Shown one piece after another: positions 46,614-55,506 of a stretch of 64,000 nt of DNA. Location of the stretch: contig NZ_JAKLSQ010000001.1 of the NCBI RefSeq assembly GCF_022014495.1, forward strand, positions 348,739-412,738, in the 5' to 3' direction. The first letter of the stretch is position 1, and each line of letters begins with the position of its first letter. A program made the position numbers and the translations under genes. The stretch comes from Sandaracinobacteroides sayramensis (GTDB lineage Bacteria > Pseudomonadota > Alphaproteobacteria > Sphingomonadales > Sphingomonadaceae). Below the pieces are notes generated by a model. The model saw only the letters and a program-made list of their open reading frames with translations. It ran no database searches and was not told the DNA's origin.

Positions 46614-48065
46614 TCAGGCCTTCAGTTCGCGCGCCAGCGCCTTGCGCGTCTTTTCGCCATAGGGCGGCTTGAAGCCCGCGAGCCCGGCCAGATCCAGCTT
46701 CGGCTGGCGATAGACGGCCTTCGGGTGGCTGAACTCCCTGAAACCGTCATGCCCATGGTAATTGCCCATGCCCGCCGGGCCGATCCCGCCGAAAGGCAGA
46801 TCCTCGGCGGAGACATGGAACACCACGTCGTTCACCGTCACCCCGCCGGAGATGGTGCGGTCCAGCACCTGCTTTTCCTCGGCCGCGTCGGTCCCGAACC
46901 AGTAGAGGCCGAGCGGCCGGTCGCGGCGGTTCACATAGTCGATCGCCTCCTCGACCGACTTGTAGCTCCGGATTGGCAGAACCGGGCCGAAGATCTCCTC
47001 CTGCATCACCGTCATCTCGTCCGTCGGGTTGCGGATCAGCGTCAGCGGCATCTTGTTGGTGTTCTGGCGGGAGAAATCCTCGTTCGCGGGATTCACTTCA
47101 ACGATTTCCGCCCCCTTGGCGCGGGCATCGGCGATATGCGCGTCCAACCTGTCGCGATGGCGCCTTGAAATGACGCTGGTGTAGTCGTCGTTCGCCAGCA
47201 GCGTCGGATACATGCGGGCGGTCGCGGACTTCAGCCCTTCCACCACGTCCGCCTCCTTCTCGGCGGGCACCAGCATATAATCCGGCGCCAGGCAGATCTG
47301 CCCGGCGTTCAGGAGCTTGCCCATCGCCACCCGCTCGGTCGCCTGCGCGACGTCGGCGGAGCGGCTGATGAAGGTGGGGGACTTGCCGCCCAGCTCCAGC
47401 GTCAGCGGCACCAGATTCTTCGCCGCCGCCGCCATCACATGCCGGGCGACGGACGTGGCGCCGGTGAAGATGATGTGATCGAAGGCGAGCTCGCTGAACG
47501 CCTTGCCGATTTCCGGCCCGCCGGCGACCACCGCCACTTCCGCCTCGTCGAAATGCTGCGCGATCGCCTTCGCCATCAGTTCGGACGTCGCCGGCGTAAA
47601 TTCGGACGGCTTGATCATCGCCCGGTTGCCCGCCGCCAGGATGTTGGCAAGCGGCGCGAAGGTCAGGTTCACAGGGAAATTCCAGGGGGAGATGATCCCG
47701 ACCACGCCCTTGGGCTGCCACTGCACTTCGGCCCGCGCGCCCAGCAGGCCCAGCGGGAAATCCAGCTTGCGCTTTTCCGGGCGCATCCACGCGTCGACAT
47801 GCTTCAGGCTGTGCTTCAGCGGCTTCAGCGACGCCATGATGTCGGTCACCAGCGACTGTTCGGCCGAGCGGTGGCCGAAATCGTCGCTGAGCGCTTTCAC
47901 GAAACCCTCCTTATGCTCGAGGATCAGGGCGATGGCGCGGCGCAGCCTGTCCTTGCGGACGGCGCCGCCGACCGGCAGCTCGGCGGTGAAGGCGGCGCGC
48001 TGCTTTTCCAGTAGCGCCTGCATGGCGGCGGTGTCGCGGGCGAGTGTCTCGGCGGCGATGGACAT
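46614..48065 (-). CDS. Aldehyde dehydrogenase, coniferyl aldehyde dehydrogenase-like
   Basis: 483 aa NAD(P)-dependent class 3-type ALDH. Motifs: GVVGIISPWNFPVNLTFAPLANILAAGN (cofactor), IIFTGATSVARHVM, ELGGKSPTFI with the general-base Glu, and NAGQICLAPDYMLVP with the nucleophilic Cys. The C-terminus GGIGPAGMGNYHGHDGFREFSHPKAVYRQ is typical of the coniferyl aldehyde dehydrogenase group, used in degrading lignin-derived aromatics or detoxifying aldehydes. The true substrate is not shown. Single gene, convergent with DUF4136. Confidence 0.88.
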   Translation of the reverse strand: MSIAAETLARDTAAMQALLEKQRAAFTAELPVGGAVRKDRLRRAIALILEHKEGFVKALSDDFGHRSAEQSLVTDIMASLKPLKHSLKHVDAWMRPEKRKLDFPLGLLGARAEVQWQPKGVVGIISPWNFPVNLTFAPLANILAAGNRAMIKPSEFTPATSELMAKAIAQHFDEAEVAVVAGGPEIGKAFSELAFDHIIFTGATSVARHVMAAAAKNLVPLTLELGGKSPTFISRSADVAQATERVAMGKLLNAGQICLAPDYMLVPAEKEADVVEGLKSATARMYPTLLANDDYTSVISRRHRDRLDAHIADARAKGAEIVEVNPANEDFSRQNTNKMPLTLIRNPTDEMTVMQEEIFGPVLPIRSYKSVEEAIDYVNRRDRPLGLYWFGTDAAEEKQVLDRTISGGVTVNDVVFHVSAEDLPFGGIGPAGMGNYHGHDGFREFSHPKAVYRQPKLDLAGLAGFKPPYGEKTRKALARELKA

Positions 48066-48143
48066 GATGGGCTCCCTCTTTTGCGAAGGAGCCTAGGCGC
48101 TTCCAGCGGCGCTGAAAAGCATGACGGCTTTCAGAGCTTGCCC

Positions 48144-48908
48144 TCAGGCGCGGCGCACATTCTCCAGCCGTTCCCGGCGATAGGGGTAGCCGATGCCCTC
48201 CGGGATGGAGAGCCAGCCATCGCCGTCCACCTCCGGCTGCACGAAGGGTGGCGGCGTCTGGTCCATCAGCACGGCGGCGAGGCTGTCGAACTGCGCCAGC
48301 CGGGCGATGTTGCACCTCGTCGGGAACAAGAGGCTGATGCGGCCCGCGTCGGCCTCGGCGAGAAGCGCGGCCGGCGGCGCCCAGCGCGCATGGACGGCTT
48401 CGTGCCCGTCCGCCTGCATTTCCTCGCCCGGCGGCAGGGCCGCCAGATAGAAGCGGGTGTCGAAACGGGTATGGAAGCCGAACGGCGGCAGCCAGCGGGC
48501 GAAAGGGCGCAGCTCGACGGCGTCGAGCGTATGGCCGATTTCCGCCAGCAGCCGGCCGAAGGCGATCTCGTGCCGGTCGGACAGGGGGCGCAGGCGCGCC
48601 CGCGTTTCCGCGCCGACCGCCGGGCCGCGCGACAACAGGATGCCGGATTCCTCGAAACATTCGCGGGCGGCCGTCACCATCGCCGTCGCCTCGTCCGGGT
48701 CCAGCCCCTCGAATCCCTCGAACACCGGGTCTTCGGGCCAGTCGCTGGCGTCCACCTTGCCGCCGGGGAAGGCGATGGCGCCGCCGGCGAAGCCCATGCC
48801 TCTGGCGCGCTCGATGGCGAGGATTTCAAGGCCCTGCGGGCCGTCGCGGCCGATGATGACGGTGGCGGCGGGGATCGAATCCGTCGGATCGGGTGCTTGC
48901 ATTTCCAT
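48144..48908 (-). CDS. Nudix hydrolase with an interrupted Nudix box (NUDT19-like)
   Basis: 254 aa. The box starts with GGAIAFPGGKVDASD and ends with AARECFEESGILL, but about 20 extra residues separate the first glycine part from the RExxEExG helix, the layout seen in NUDT19/RP2-type CoA diphosphatases. A long C-terminal extension (about 110-254) supports that subgroup. Substrate uncertain; CoA or acyl-CoA is plausible given the divergent thioesterase. Two ATG starts lie 6 bp apart (48908, 48902). Divergent from tesB. Confidence 0.82.
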   Translation of the reverse strand: MEMQAPDPTDSIPAATVIIGRDGPQGLEILAIERARGMGFAGGAIAFPGGKVDASDWPEDPVFEGFEGLDPDEATAMVTAARECFEESGILLSRGPAVGAETRARLRPLSDRHEIAFGRLLAEIGHTLDAVELRPFARWLPPFGFHTRFDTRFYLAALPPGEEMQADGHEAVHARWAPPAALLAEADAGRISLLFPTRCNIARLAQFDSLAAVLMDQTPPPFVQPEVDGDGWLSIPEGIGYPYRRERLENVRRA

Positions 48909-49008
48909 CCCGTCTGCTGCCGGAAGATTCCGGTCTTGATACGGCCAGGTTAGCAGAGGATAGGTCGCTTCCCACCCGGAAATTGTCAGGGGCGTGAAGG
49001 AGACGGGC

Positions 49009-49911
49009 ATGCAGACGGTTCGGGAATGGGACGGGGTGAGCGCGCCGGAGCTGATCGCGCTGGAACGGCTGGACCGCGACCTGTTCCGCAACCATTTGAA
49101 CCAGAGCAACGCCAACGACGCGCTGTTCGGCGGGCAGGTGCTTGCGCAGTCGCTGACGGCCGCCACCCACACCGTGGACGATATGGGCGGCCTGCCGCGC
49201 GGCGTGCATTCGCTGCACGGCTATTTCCTGCGCGCCGGCCGGGCGCATGCGCCCGTCATCTACCAGGTGGACCGCACGCGCGACGGCGGCCGCTTCTCGA
49301 CCAGGCGGGTCATCGCCATTCAGGAAGGCGAACCGATCTTCCACATGGAATGCGGCTTTCACGCCGCCGAGGGCGGATTCGAGCATCAGGCCGCCTTGCC
49401 GCCCGGCATTCCCGCCCCTTCGGAATTGCTGGCCCTGCCCGAGCTTGCCGAAACCATGGGCGAGCGCCTGCCCGATTGGCTGCGCGAGCGCTGGGTGCAT
49501 CGCGACACCCATATCGACGTCAAGCCCGTGGACCCCGAGAGCTTCCTGCGGGTGGAAGGCGTGATTCCCCGGCGGGCGATCTGGATGCGGCTGAAAAGCG
49601 GCGCCGGCGCCACCCCGCACGAGCAATGCTGCCTGCTCGCCTATCTCTCCGACTATTGGCTGGCGGGAACGGCCGCCATGCCGCACACGCTTCCCTGCCC
49701 CAGCCCGTCGCTGTTCATGGCGAGCCTCGACCATGCCATGTGGTTCCACCGGCCGATGCGGGTGGACGAATGGCTGCTGTTCGACACCGACAGCCCGTCT
49801 GCCCAGGCCGGGCGGGGCATGTCGCGCGGCCTGATCTATTCCGGGAACGGGGTGCTGGTTTCCTCGGTGGCGCAGGAGGCGCTGCTGCGGCCGCGCCGGG
49901 CCGACGGATGA
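49009..49911 (+). CDS. tesB: Acyl-CoA thioesterase II (TesB)
   Basis: 300 aa double-hotdog thioesterase that frees fatty acids from acyl-CoA. Conserved phrases: LFGGQVLAQSLTAA, VHSLHGYFLRAGRAHAPVIYQVDRTRDGGRFSTRRVIAIQ, LDHAMWFHRPMRVDEWLLFDTDSPSAQAGRG with the catalytic Asp region. AAGGAG lies 7 bp before the ATG at 49009. The stop overlaps the DUF167 gene by ATGA. Confidence 0.93.
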   Translation: MQTVREWDGVSAPELIALERLDRDLFRNHLNQSNANDALFGGQVLAQSLTAATHTVDDMGGLPRGVHSLHGYFLRAGRAHAPVIYQVDRTRDGGRFSTRRVIAIQEGEPIFHMECGFHAAEGGFEHQAALPPGIPAPSELLALPELAETMGERLPDWLRERWVHRDTHIDVKPVDPESFLRVEGVIPRRAIWMRLKSGAGATPHEQCCLLAYLSDYWLAGTAAMPHTLPCPSPSLFMASLDHAMWFHRPMRVDEWLLFDTDSPSAQAGRGMSRGLIYSGNGVLVSSVAQEALLRPRRADG

Positions 49912-50195
49912 GCGAAGCGGCGATCCGTCGCGAGGGCGACGACTGGCTGCTGAACGTGAAAGCGCGGCCGGCGGCCAGGGTGGACCGGCTGAAAGGTGTT
50001 TCCGGTGGCCTGCTGCTGCTCGACGTGGCCGCGCCGCCCGAGGACGGCAAGGCGACCGAACGCATGCTGGGCTTCCTGGCGAGAAGCTTCGGAGTGGCGC
50101 GGCGCGAGGTGGAGATCGTCTCCGGCGCGCACGCCCGCTGGAAACGGGTGAGGGTGCACGGAGGCAGCCTGCCCGACGGCCTGACCGAAGGCTGA
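49908..50195 (+). CDS. DUF167 family protein (YggU-like)
   Basis: 95 aa. The pattern LLNVKARPAARVDRLKGV, VAAPPEDGKATERMLGFLARSFGV and VEIVSGAHARWKRVRV is diagnostic of the small DUF167/YggU family. Function unknown. Its ATG overlaps the tesB stop by 4 bp, so they are coupled. Confidence 0.9.
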   Translation: MSEAAIRREGDDWLLNVKARPAARVDRLKGVSGGLLLLDVAAPPEDGKATERMLGFLARSFGVARREVEIVSGAHARWKRVRVHGGSLPDGLTEG

Positions 50196-50249
50196 AGTTC
50201 CCCTAGCGTGCTGGCGCCCTGATCGTCCGGCTCGCCTGCATTCCCGGGA

Positions 50250-50861
50250 TCAGGATTCCGGGCCGCTCATCTCCTGCTGGCCGGGTTCTGGCGGCGAATC
50301 ATAGTCGCTGCTTCCGCGAAACTCGGACTGGCCCGGTTCCGGCGGAGAGTCGCCGCTGACGAGGCAGCCCACGCCATGGCAGCCGTTGTAGCGCGAGCCG
50401 CTCGATGTCCGCGCGCTGTAGTGGCCGCCCGAATAGTTGCTGGTTTCGTGCTGATAGTCCCCATGCTTGCTGGTGACCATGCCCTCGATCAGGGCGCCGA
50501 TGATGGCGCCGCCGACCGCCGCCCCGACATCATGCCCATGCTCATTGTACATGCGGGCGTTGGAATCATAGCCGTCGCCCCTGCCGTAATGGTAGCCGCC
50601 GACATCGGCGAAGACGCCGGCACAGCCTTGCGCCACCCAGAGATAGCCGCTTCTGGGATTGTAGCCCCAGGTGCGGTTGAGCACGCAGGAACTGCTGGAA
50701 ATCTGGTGGACGAGCTGCGGCTTCGACAGGCTGCCCGCGCTGCATTCGGTATATTGATAGTTCACCGAATGGCATTCCACGGTGGTAGCCGCCGTGGCCG
50801 GCGAAGTCGCCCAGAAGACGCCACCCGCGAGCGCCAGAAGTTTCAGCCCTGCCTTGATCAT
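50250..50861 (-). CDS. DUF3011 domain-containing secreted protein
   Basis: 203 aa. Signal peptide 1-24 (ending ATAA). Residues about 28-85 match DUF3011: ECHSVNYQYTEC, QLVHQISSSSCVLNRTWGYNPRSGYLWVAQGCAGVF with four conserved Cys. The middle has a Gly/Ala-rich hydrophobic stretch (VGAAVGGAIIGALIEGMV), and the C-terminus carries SPPEPGQ twice, about 17 residues apart. Function unknown; probably a cell-surface or periplasmic protein. Confidence 0.8.
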   Translation of the reverse strand: MIKAGLKLLALAGGVFWATSPATAATTVECHSVNYQYTECSAGSLSKPQLVHQISSSSCVLNRTWGYNPRSGYLWVAQGCAGVFADVGGYHYGRGDGYDSNARMYNEHGHDVGAAVGGAIIGALIEGMVTSKHGDYQHETSNYSGGHYSARTSSGSRYNGCHGVGCLVSGDSPPEPGQSEFRGSSDYDSPPEPGQQEMSGPES

Positions 50862-51101
50862 TGGATGCTCCCCCTCAATCCCGGCTGGCGGGCGGGGCTG
50901 CCCCGGAAGGTTCCGCCGGCCACGCCGATGCCGCAACCCGGTTCCTAGACCCCATGGCGGATCGATGCACATGGACGAGGGCGCGCGGCGGATCGTTCGT
51001 GAGCGATTCCCGCAATTCCGCACAAATCGGGAAGCCGGCGGCTCCAGCATCTTCGCCAGCCGCGCTATGTTCCGGCCGCAATTAACAGGAGATGGAGATT
51101 C

Positions 51102-51500
51102 ATGAGCGCATCTTTCGCCCGCCGGATGGCCCTGGCCCTGCTGCTCGCAATTCCCGCCGCGCCGGCGCTCGCCGCCGACTGTGCCGACAGCAAGACGCAG
51201 GCCGCCATGAACGCCTGCATCAAGGGCGACTTCGCCTCGGCCGACAAGACGCTGAACACGCTCTATCAGCGGCTGCTGAAGAAGCTGGAGCCGGAGGACG
51301 CGAAGCTGCTGCAGGCCGCGCAGCGCAGCTGGATCTCCTTCCGGGACAAGCACTGCGCCTTCGTCGCCAATCCCAATTCGGGCGGTTCCATCTATCCCAC
51401 GGTCTTCGCCTCCTGCGCCGCCAGCGTGACGACAACCCGGGCCGCCCAGCTGCGCGGCCGGCTCTATTGTCAGGAAGGCGACATGGGCTGCGGCAGCTGA
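51102..51500 (+). CDS. LprI-like lysozyme inhibitor family protein (DUF1311)
   Basis: 132 aa. Signal peptide ending ALAA (about 1-24). The mature part has CADSKTQAAMNACIKGDFASADKTLNTLYQRLL, LLQAAQRSWISFRDKHCAF and C-terminal Cys residues, the DUF1311/LprI pattern of six Cys and a helical core. Members inhibit lysozyme in Mycobacterium; the role here is inferred. AGGAG precedes the ATG. Confidence 0.85.
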   Translation: MSASFARRMALALLLAIPAAPALAADCADSKTQAAMNACIKGDFASADKTLNTLYQRLLKKLEPEDAKLLQAAQRSWISFRDKHCAFVANPNSGGSIYPTVFASCAASVTTTRAAQLRGRLYCQEGDMGCGS

Positions 51501-51561
51501 TCGACGGCAAGGGCGGCGCGCCCGCCGGGAAGCCTCCGGTCGGCGCGTCCGCCACGGCGGG

Positions 51562-52431
51562 TCAGAAGGCAAGCTCCGCGAAGGCGAAAGGGCCATGGTA
51601 GCGATAGTCGACCTCGGCCCTGAGGTCGCTCTTGCGCACCCTGAGGTCATAATCGACATAGCGATAGCCGAGGCCCGCGCCGAAGTGGCGGTGGATTCGC
51701 GCCGAAACGGTCGCCTGCGCGTCCACCAGCTTGCCCTTGTAGCCCCCCATCTTCATCGACAGCAGGTCGACGCGGCCGTTCAGCCCCCATGTCCCGTCGA
51801 TGCTGTAGTTTCCGAACAGCGACACATTGGGAAGCGGAACGGTTTTGCTCTTCGCCTCGCTCAGTTCGACGCCGGCTACTTCGGCCGAAAAGCTGTAGCG
51901 CGCCCTCGTCAGGTGAACGCCGGCGGACAGCCCCAGCTCGCCCTTCTGCGAATGCAGGGGGGACCAGCCGGCGGCGATGCGCCAGACGTCGGTGCGGAAG
52001 GACGCATCGAGTTCCGCGTCCACCGGAAAGACGGTGTCGTCGATTCGGATTTCCGCATCGATGGCCGCGCCTCCCGAACGTCCGAGGCTGAAATAATCCG
52101 CCTCGACCCGGAACGCCTTTCCGAATCGGACTCCGCCTTCGACCTTGGGTTTCCAGGCATGTCGCCTGAAGCCCAGATCCTCCTCGAAATCGATCCTCGT
52201 TCCGGGAATGCCCAGCTTGCTGTCGTCGATCTTCAGCGAGGTGTCGACACTGGCGCGGAAGACCCCCGCCTTCAGCCACGCCTTGTCCTCCGGACGTTCC
52301 GCATGGGCGGGCGCCGCGGCCAGCATCGCCAGGAGCAGCCGCGCCCCGAAACCGACCCGCTGCCGCGACCCCTCGCGACGGGGACGGCTCTCCGCAGTCC
52401 GTTCGGCATCTGTCGGCAACTGGCCTTGCAC
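51562..52431 (-). CDS. Outer-membrane beta-barrel protein, unknown ligand
   Basis: About 289 aa from the chosen start. After a hydrophobic signal-like segment (GARLLLAMLAAAPAHA) come alternating amphipathic strands (KVEGGVRFGKAFRVEADYFSL, GELGLSAGVHLTRARYSFSAE, VSLFGNYSIDGTWGLNGRVDLLSM) and a C-terminal Phe (AFAELAF), as in outer-membrane barrels. The frame contains no ATG before the signal: candidate starts are GTG 52431, TTG 52419, GTG 52461 or TTG 52542. The end is reliable; the start is not. Family not recognised. Confidence 0.65.
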   Translation of the reverse strand: MQGQLPTDAERTAESRPRREGSRQRVGFGARLLLAMLAAAPAHAERPEDKAWLKAGVFRASVDTSLKIDDSKLGIPGTRIDFEEDLGFRRHAWKPKVEGGVRFGKAFRVEADYFSLGRSGGAAIDAEIRIDDTVFPVDAELDASFRTDVWRIAAGWSPLHSQKGELGLSAGVHLTRARYSFSAEVAGVELSEAKSKTVPLPNVSLFGNYSIDGTWGLNGRVDLLSMKMGGYKGKLVDAQATVSARIHRHFGAGLGYRYVDYDLRVRKSDLRAEVDYRYHGPFAFAELAF

Positions 52432-52564
52432 AGCCGCTCTCCGGTTGGAATGGAAGCCCACTGCCCGACTAACCCACGCCGCCCGCAGTTGCGTGTGTCG
52501 CGCGTCTTCGGATTCGGCCGGATTCCAGAATCCGATCTCCAAGTCGGCGAGACATGCGTCACCC

Positions 52565-53500
52565 CTAGCTATCGGAGGCGTCGGAGAAGATTCCGGCCTG
52601 TCGGCGGATCTGTCCTGGAGTGAGGCTCAAAAGGGCCTTCATCACCGTCGTCATATGGCTCTGGCTGGAGAAGCCGCAGCGAAGCGCGATCTGCTTCAGC
52701 GGCAGGCTGGAGAATGCGGCCAGCTCCCGCGCCAGATTGGCGCGTTGCAGCATGATATAGCGGTGCGGCGACACGCCCGCGGTCTGCCGGAACGCGCGGA
52801 GGAAATGGCTGTAGGAGAGGCCCGCCCGATCCGCGAGGGTCGCCAGCGCCATGTCGGAGGCCAGATTTTCCCGGATGAAATCCTCCATGTCCCGCCAGGT
52901 CCGGGGCGCAAGCCCGCCCCGGAAGCCATCCTGCACCGAACGCCCGGCAAGCGAGGAATGGCTGCGGATGAAATGCAGCATGAGAGCGGTGTTGAGCGAC
53001 TCCACATAGAGCCGGTCGAAACCCTCCGGCCGGGCGAGATTGTCGCGCATGAGGGCGGCAATCCCGGCTGCCGTCCGGTCGATCATGCCGGGCTGCACGG
53101 TCTGCATCTCCACCCGGCCGGCATCGAATTCCCGCGCGGCGAAATCCGCCATGCGCGCCGGGTCCAGCGAAATGAGGATATTCTCCTTGGAGACATGCCA
53201 CCGCGCCTGGAAACTGGCGCCGGCCGGGATGACCTCCACCGATCCGGCCGGGGCGTCGAAGACGATTTGCCGGCTGCCTGCCAGCCGCACCTCGCGCTGC
53301 GGCTGCGGCGTCAGCAGCACCAGCAGGAAGTGGGAGCCGACCTCGAACTCGATCTCGTCGGGCCCGCGGCGGGTGAGCGCGACGTCGGCGATGTCGCTGT
53401 AACTCTTCGGACCCCAACTGTCCGGAACGAGGTCTATCGCCAGCGGCGAAGCGGATTGGGGCACGATCTTGTCGTCCGGCCCGCCGGTCAAGGTCGTCAT
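52565..53500 (-). CDS. AraC family transcriptional regulator, paralog A
   Basis: 311 aa. N-terminal cupin-like sensor region (about 20-140) and C-terminal double helix-turn-helix (about 205-300): MALATLADRAGLSYSHFLRAFRQTAGVSPHRYIMLQRANLA and LPLKQIALRCGFSSQSHMTTVMKALLSLTPGQIRRQ. It is closely similar to paralog B at 53999, with shared phrases such as IVFDAPAGSVEVIPAGAS/STIFDAPAGSLEIVPAGAS. AGGAGG abuts the ATG at 53500; TTG at codon 4 has better spacing and may be the true start. Confidence 0.9.
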   Translation of the reverse strand: MTTLTGGPDDKIVPQSASPLAIDLVPDSWGPKSYSDIADVALTRRGPDEIEFEVGSHFLLVLLTPQPQREVRLAGSRQIVFDAPAGSVEVIPAGASFQARWHVSKENILISLDPARMADFAAREFDAGRVEMQTVQPGMIDRTAAGIAALMRDNLARPEGFDRLYVESLNTALMLHFIRSHSSLAGRSVQDGFRGGLAPRTWRDMEDFIRENLASDMALATLADRAGLSYSHFLRAFRQTAGVSPHRYIMLQRANLARELAAFSSLPLKQIALRCGFSSQSHMTTVMKALLSLTPGQIRRQAGIFSDASDS

Positions 53501-53998
53501 CCTCCTGCACCTCGCGGGATCATGGGGATGGCCTGCCGGTTACACGCGATCCGAACGAAGGCTGAAATGAAAGTCGCCGGGCGACCTGCCGCGCAGTCCC
53601 GCTTCGTGCCCGCTTCATGGTTGCATCCGCCCTCATCCCCCGCCTCGCTTCATCGGCCTGTCTGACCCCGACTGCGCGCTCGGACGGCTTTCCTGAATGG
53701 CAAATAACGGTCGCCGCCGCGATACGCACCCCACGGCATTGCGCCTGGACATCCATGAAATCCCGGGCGCGACCCAGTATGGGGCACCTCTATTTTGGCG
53801 AAGTCGATGACGGAAAGCGATCTGCTTTACGGGAACAAGGCATATTTCCACGAATCGACCGGGAAGCGCCCGTTTCGCCAGGCTGGACTTCCTGTTCCCC
53901 TTCGTCACCCCGGGCTTGACCCGCGGTCCAGCTTCCCGGCCGGCGTGAGAAAGAAGCGGGATCCCGGGTCAAGCCCGGGATGACGGAAAATATATCCA
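53501..53998. other. Non-coding spacer between the two araC genes
   Basis: 498 bp without a credible gene. It holds the upstream region of paralog A and a degenerate copy of the inverted repeat at 53903-53985. Short open frames here have no signal, domain or ribosome-binding sequence. Confidence 0.65.
53903..53985. repeat. REP-like inverted repeat, degenerate second copy
   Basis: Arms at 53903-53934 and 53954-53985 match at 28 of 32 positions. The left arm differs from the left arm of the copy at 25582 at one base over 31; the right arm has diverged more, with GGGATCCC in place of GGGGTCCA. It sits just after the end of paralog B. Confidence 0.85.
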
Positions 53999-54952
53999 TT
54001 ACGTCCAGGAGTTCTCGACCTGATCCTGGATGGCAGCGGCGCCGGATTGCCGGCGCACCTCGCCGGGGGTCTCGTTCAACAGGGCCTTCAGAACAGTCGT
54101 CATATGGCTCTGGCTGGCGAATCCGCACTGAGCGGCGATCTGCTTCAGCGGAATGCGGGACGTGGCCGCCTGATGGCGTGCCTGATAGGCGCGCAACTGC
54201 ATGATATAGCGATGCGGGGAGACGCCGGTGGTCTGGCGGAAGGCCCGCAGGAAGTGGCTGTAGGACAAGCCGGCGCGGCTCGCCAGGCTGGCAAGGGCTA
54301 TATCGGCCGCCAGATTCTCCCGGATGAAATCTTCCATGTCCCGCCAGACGCGCGGCGACAGCCCGCCACGCAGCGGCTGCGCCTCCGGCTGCTCGGCCAG
54401 CGAGGAATGGCTCCTGACGATATGAACCATCAAGGCGGTCGTCAGGGATTCGATGTAGAGCCTTGCGGGCGAATGGTCCGCGCGGCGCATCTCGTCGCGC
54501 AGAAGGCCCGCTATTCCATTCGCCGTGCGATCGACCGTGCCGGGCTTCAGCGCCCGCAACTCGATCCGGCCGACGCCGAACTCCCTTTGGGCGAACTGCT
54601 GGAGCCGGGCCGGTTCCAGCGAGAGCAGCAGGCACTCCATCGGATGCTGCCAGCGGGAGAAATAGCTGGCGCCGGCCGGAACGATTTCCAGGCTTCCCGC
54701 CGGGGCATCGAATATGGTGCTGCGGGCGGCGTCAAGCCGAAGCTCCCGGCGGCGCTGGGGGGACTGGAAGACAAGCAGGAAATGCGCGTCGGCCTCCGCG
54801 TCGGCGTCGTCCGGGCCAGGCCTGATCGCCGCCAGATCGGCCAGGCCAGTGGAGATTCGGGGCCCCCAGCTTTCGGGAACCCGATCGAAAGATCGGAGGC
54901 CGGGCTTGTCGCCCATGCCGGCCGGAATGCCAGCTTCATGCGTCTTTGCCAT
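53999..54952 (-). CDS. AraC family transcriptional regulator, paralog B
   Basis: 317 aa, same layout as paralog A: sensor domain about 25-150 and C-terminal double HTH about 210-305 with IALASLASRAGLSYSHFLRAFRQTTGVSPHRYIMQLRAY and IPLKQIAAQCGFASQSHMTTVLKALLNETPGEVRRQ. ATG at 54952 is chosen; the frame stays open further upstream but without similarity to paralog A. Targets are unknown; the SDR and TonB receptor nearby are candidates, as is the other AraC gene. Confidence 0.9.
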   Translation of the reverse strand: MAKTHEAGIPAGMGDKPGLRSFDRVPESWGPRISTGLADLAAIRPGPDDADAEADAHFLLVFQSPQRRRELRLDAARSTIFDAPAGSLEIVPAGASYFSRWQHPMECLLLSLEPARLQQFAQREFGVGRIELRALKPGTVDRTANGIAGLLRDEMRRADHSPARLYIESLTTALMVHIVRSHSSLAEQPEAQPLRGGLSPRVWRDMEDFIRENLAADIALASLASRAGLSYSHFLRAFRQTTGVSPHRYIMQLRAYQARHQAATSRIPLKQIAAQCGFASQSHMTTVLKALLNETPGEVRRQSGAAAIQDQVENSWT

Positions 54953-55506
54953 GCGTTGCACACTTTCGAACCGTGCGGCCGAGGCTGGAACCGGCACGGA
55001 GTCAGGCCCTCGCCCGGAGCCTGCAGCGGAAGGCCTCAGCGGATACATTATCGCCCGTCTTGCCGCACCACGACAAGACGGACGCAAAACCCTTCTTGCG
55101 GACCCACTATTTCCAGGCACGGTTTTACAGGGAAGCGGCGCCACCCCGTGACACAGACGGTGATGGGCGGATTAGAAGCCAAGCCAACTGTCAGCAAGTC
55201 ACGCATATGGAAATCGGATGTGCAAGCATAAGGATGTCGTTTGAATATGATTTCTCCAAACAGCATTGAAGTATATTATAAACATTCTCCACATTTTATC
55301 TCTTATTCTAGAATGACATGATGGATATTTATCGAATATTTCTGATTTCAGAATAATATCGATTTTCAGGAAACCGCTTTAATTTCCGAGAGCCGGCTCG
55401 TCAGCCTATCCTTCCCGAGCGGAATGGGCGCATAGCCGATCATATTACAGGGTCGGGGCCGGAGGCGGCTGTGTTCCGCCGCCTCCGGTCATTCAAGGGA
55501 AATGGA
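54953..55506. other. Non-coding spacer with AT-rich core
   Basis: 554 bp without a credible gene. Positions about 55180-55385 are strikingly AT-rich against the high-GC background and contain TTCTGA-TT-TCAGAA (about 55343-55356) and TTCTAGAA palindromes. It separates paralog B from divergently oriented genes and may hold promoters and regulator sites, or be a scar of insertion. Confidence 0.6.

Noticed and set aside
53617-53919. Possible small gene in the spacer between the araC genes
   Set aside because: No ribosome-binding sequence, no recognisable feature, and its end runs into the inverted repeat.
55048-55266. Possible 72-aa gene upstream of AraC paralog B
   Set aside because: Overlaps regulatory-looking sequence, has no family resemblance and atypical codon use.
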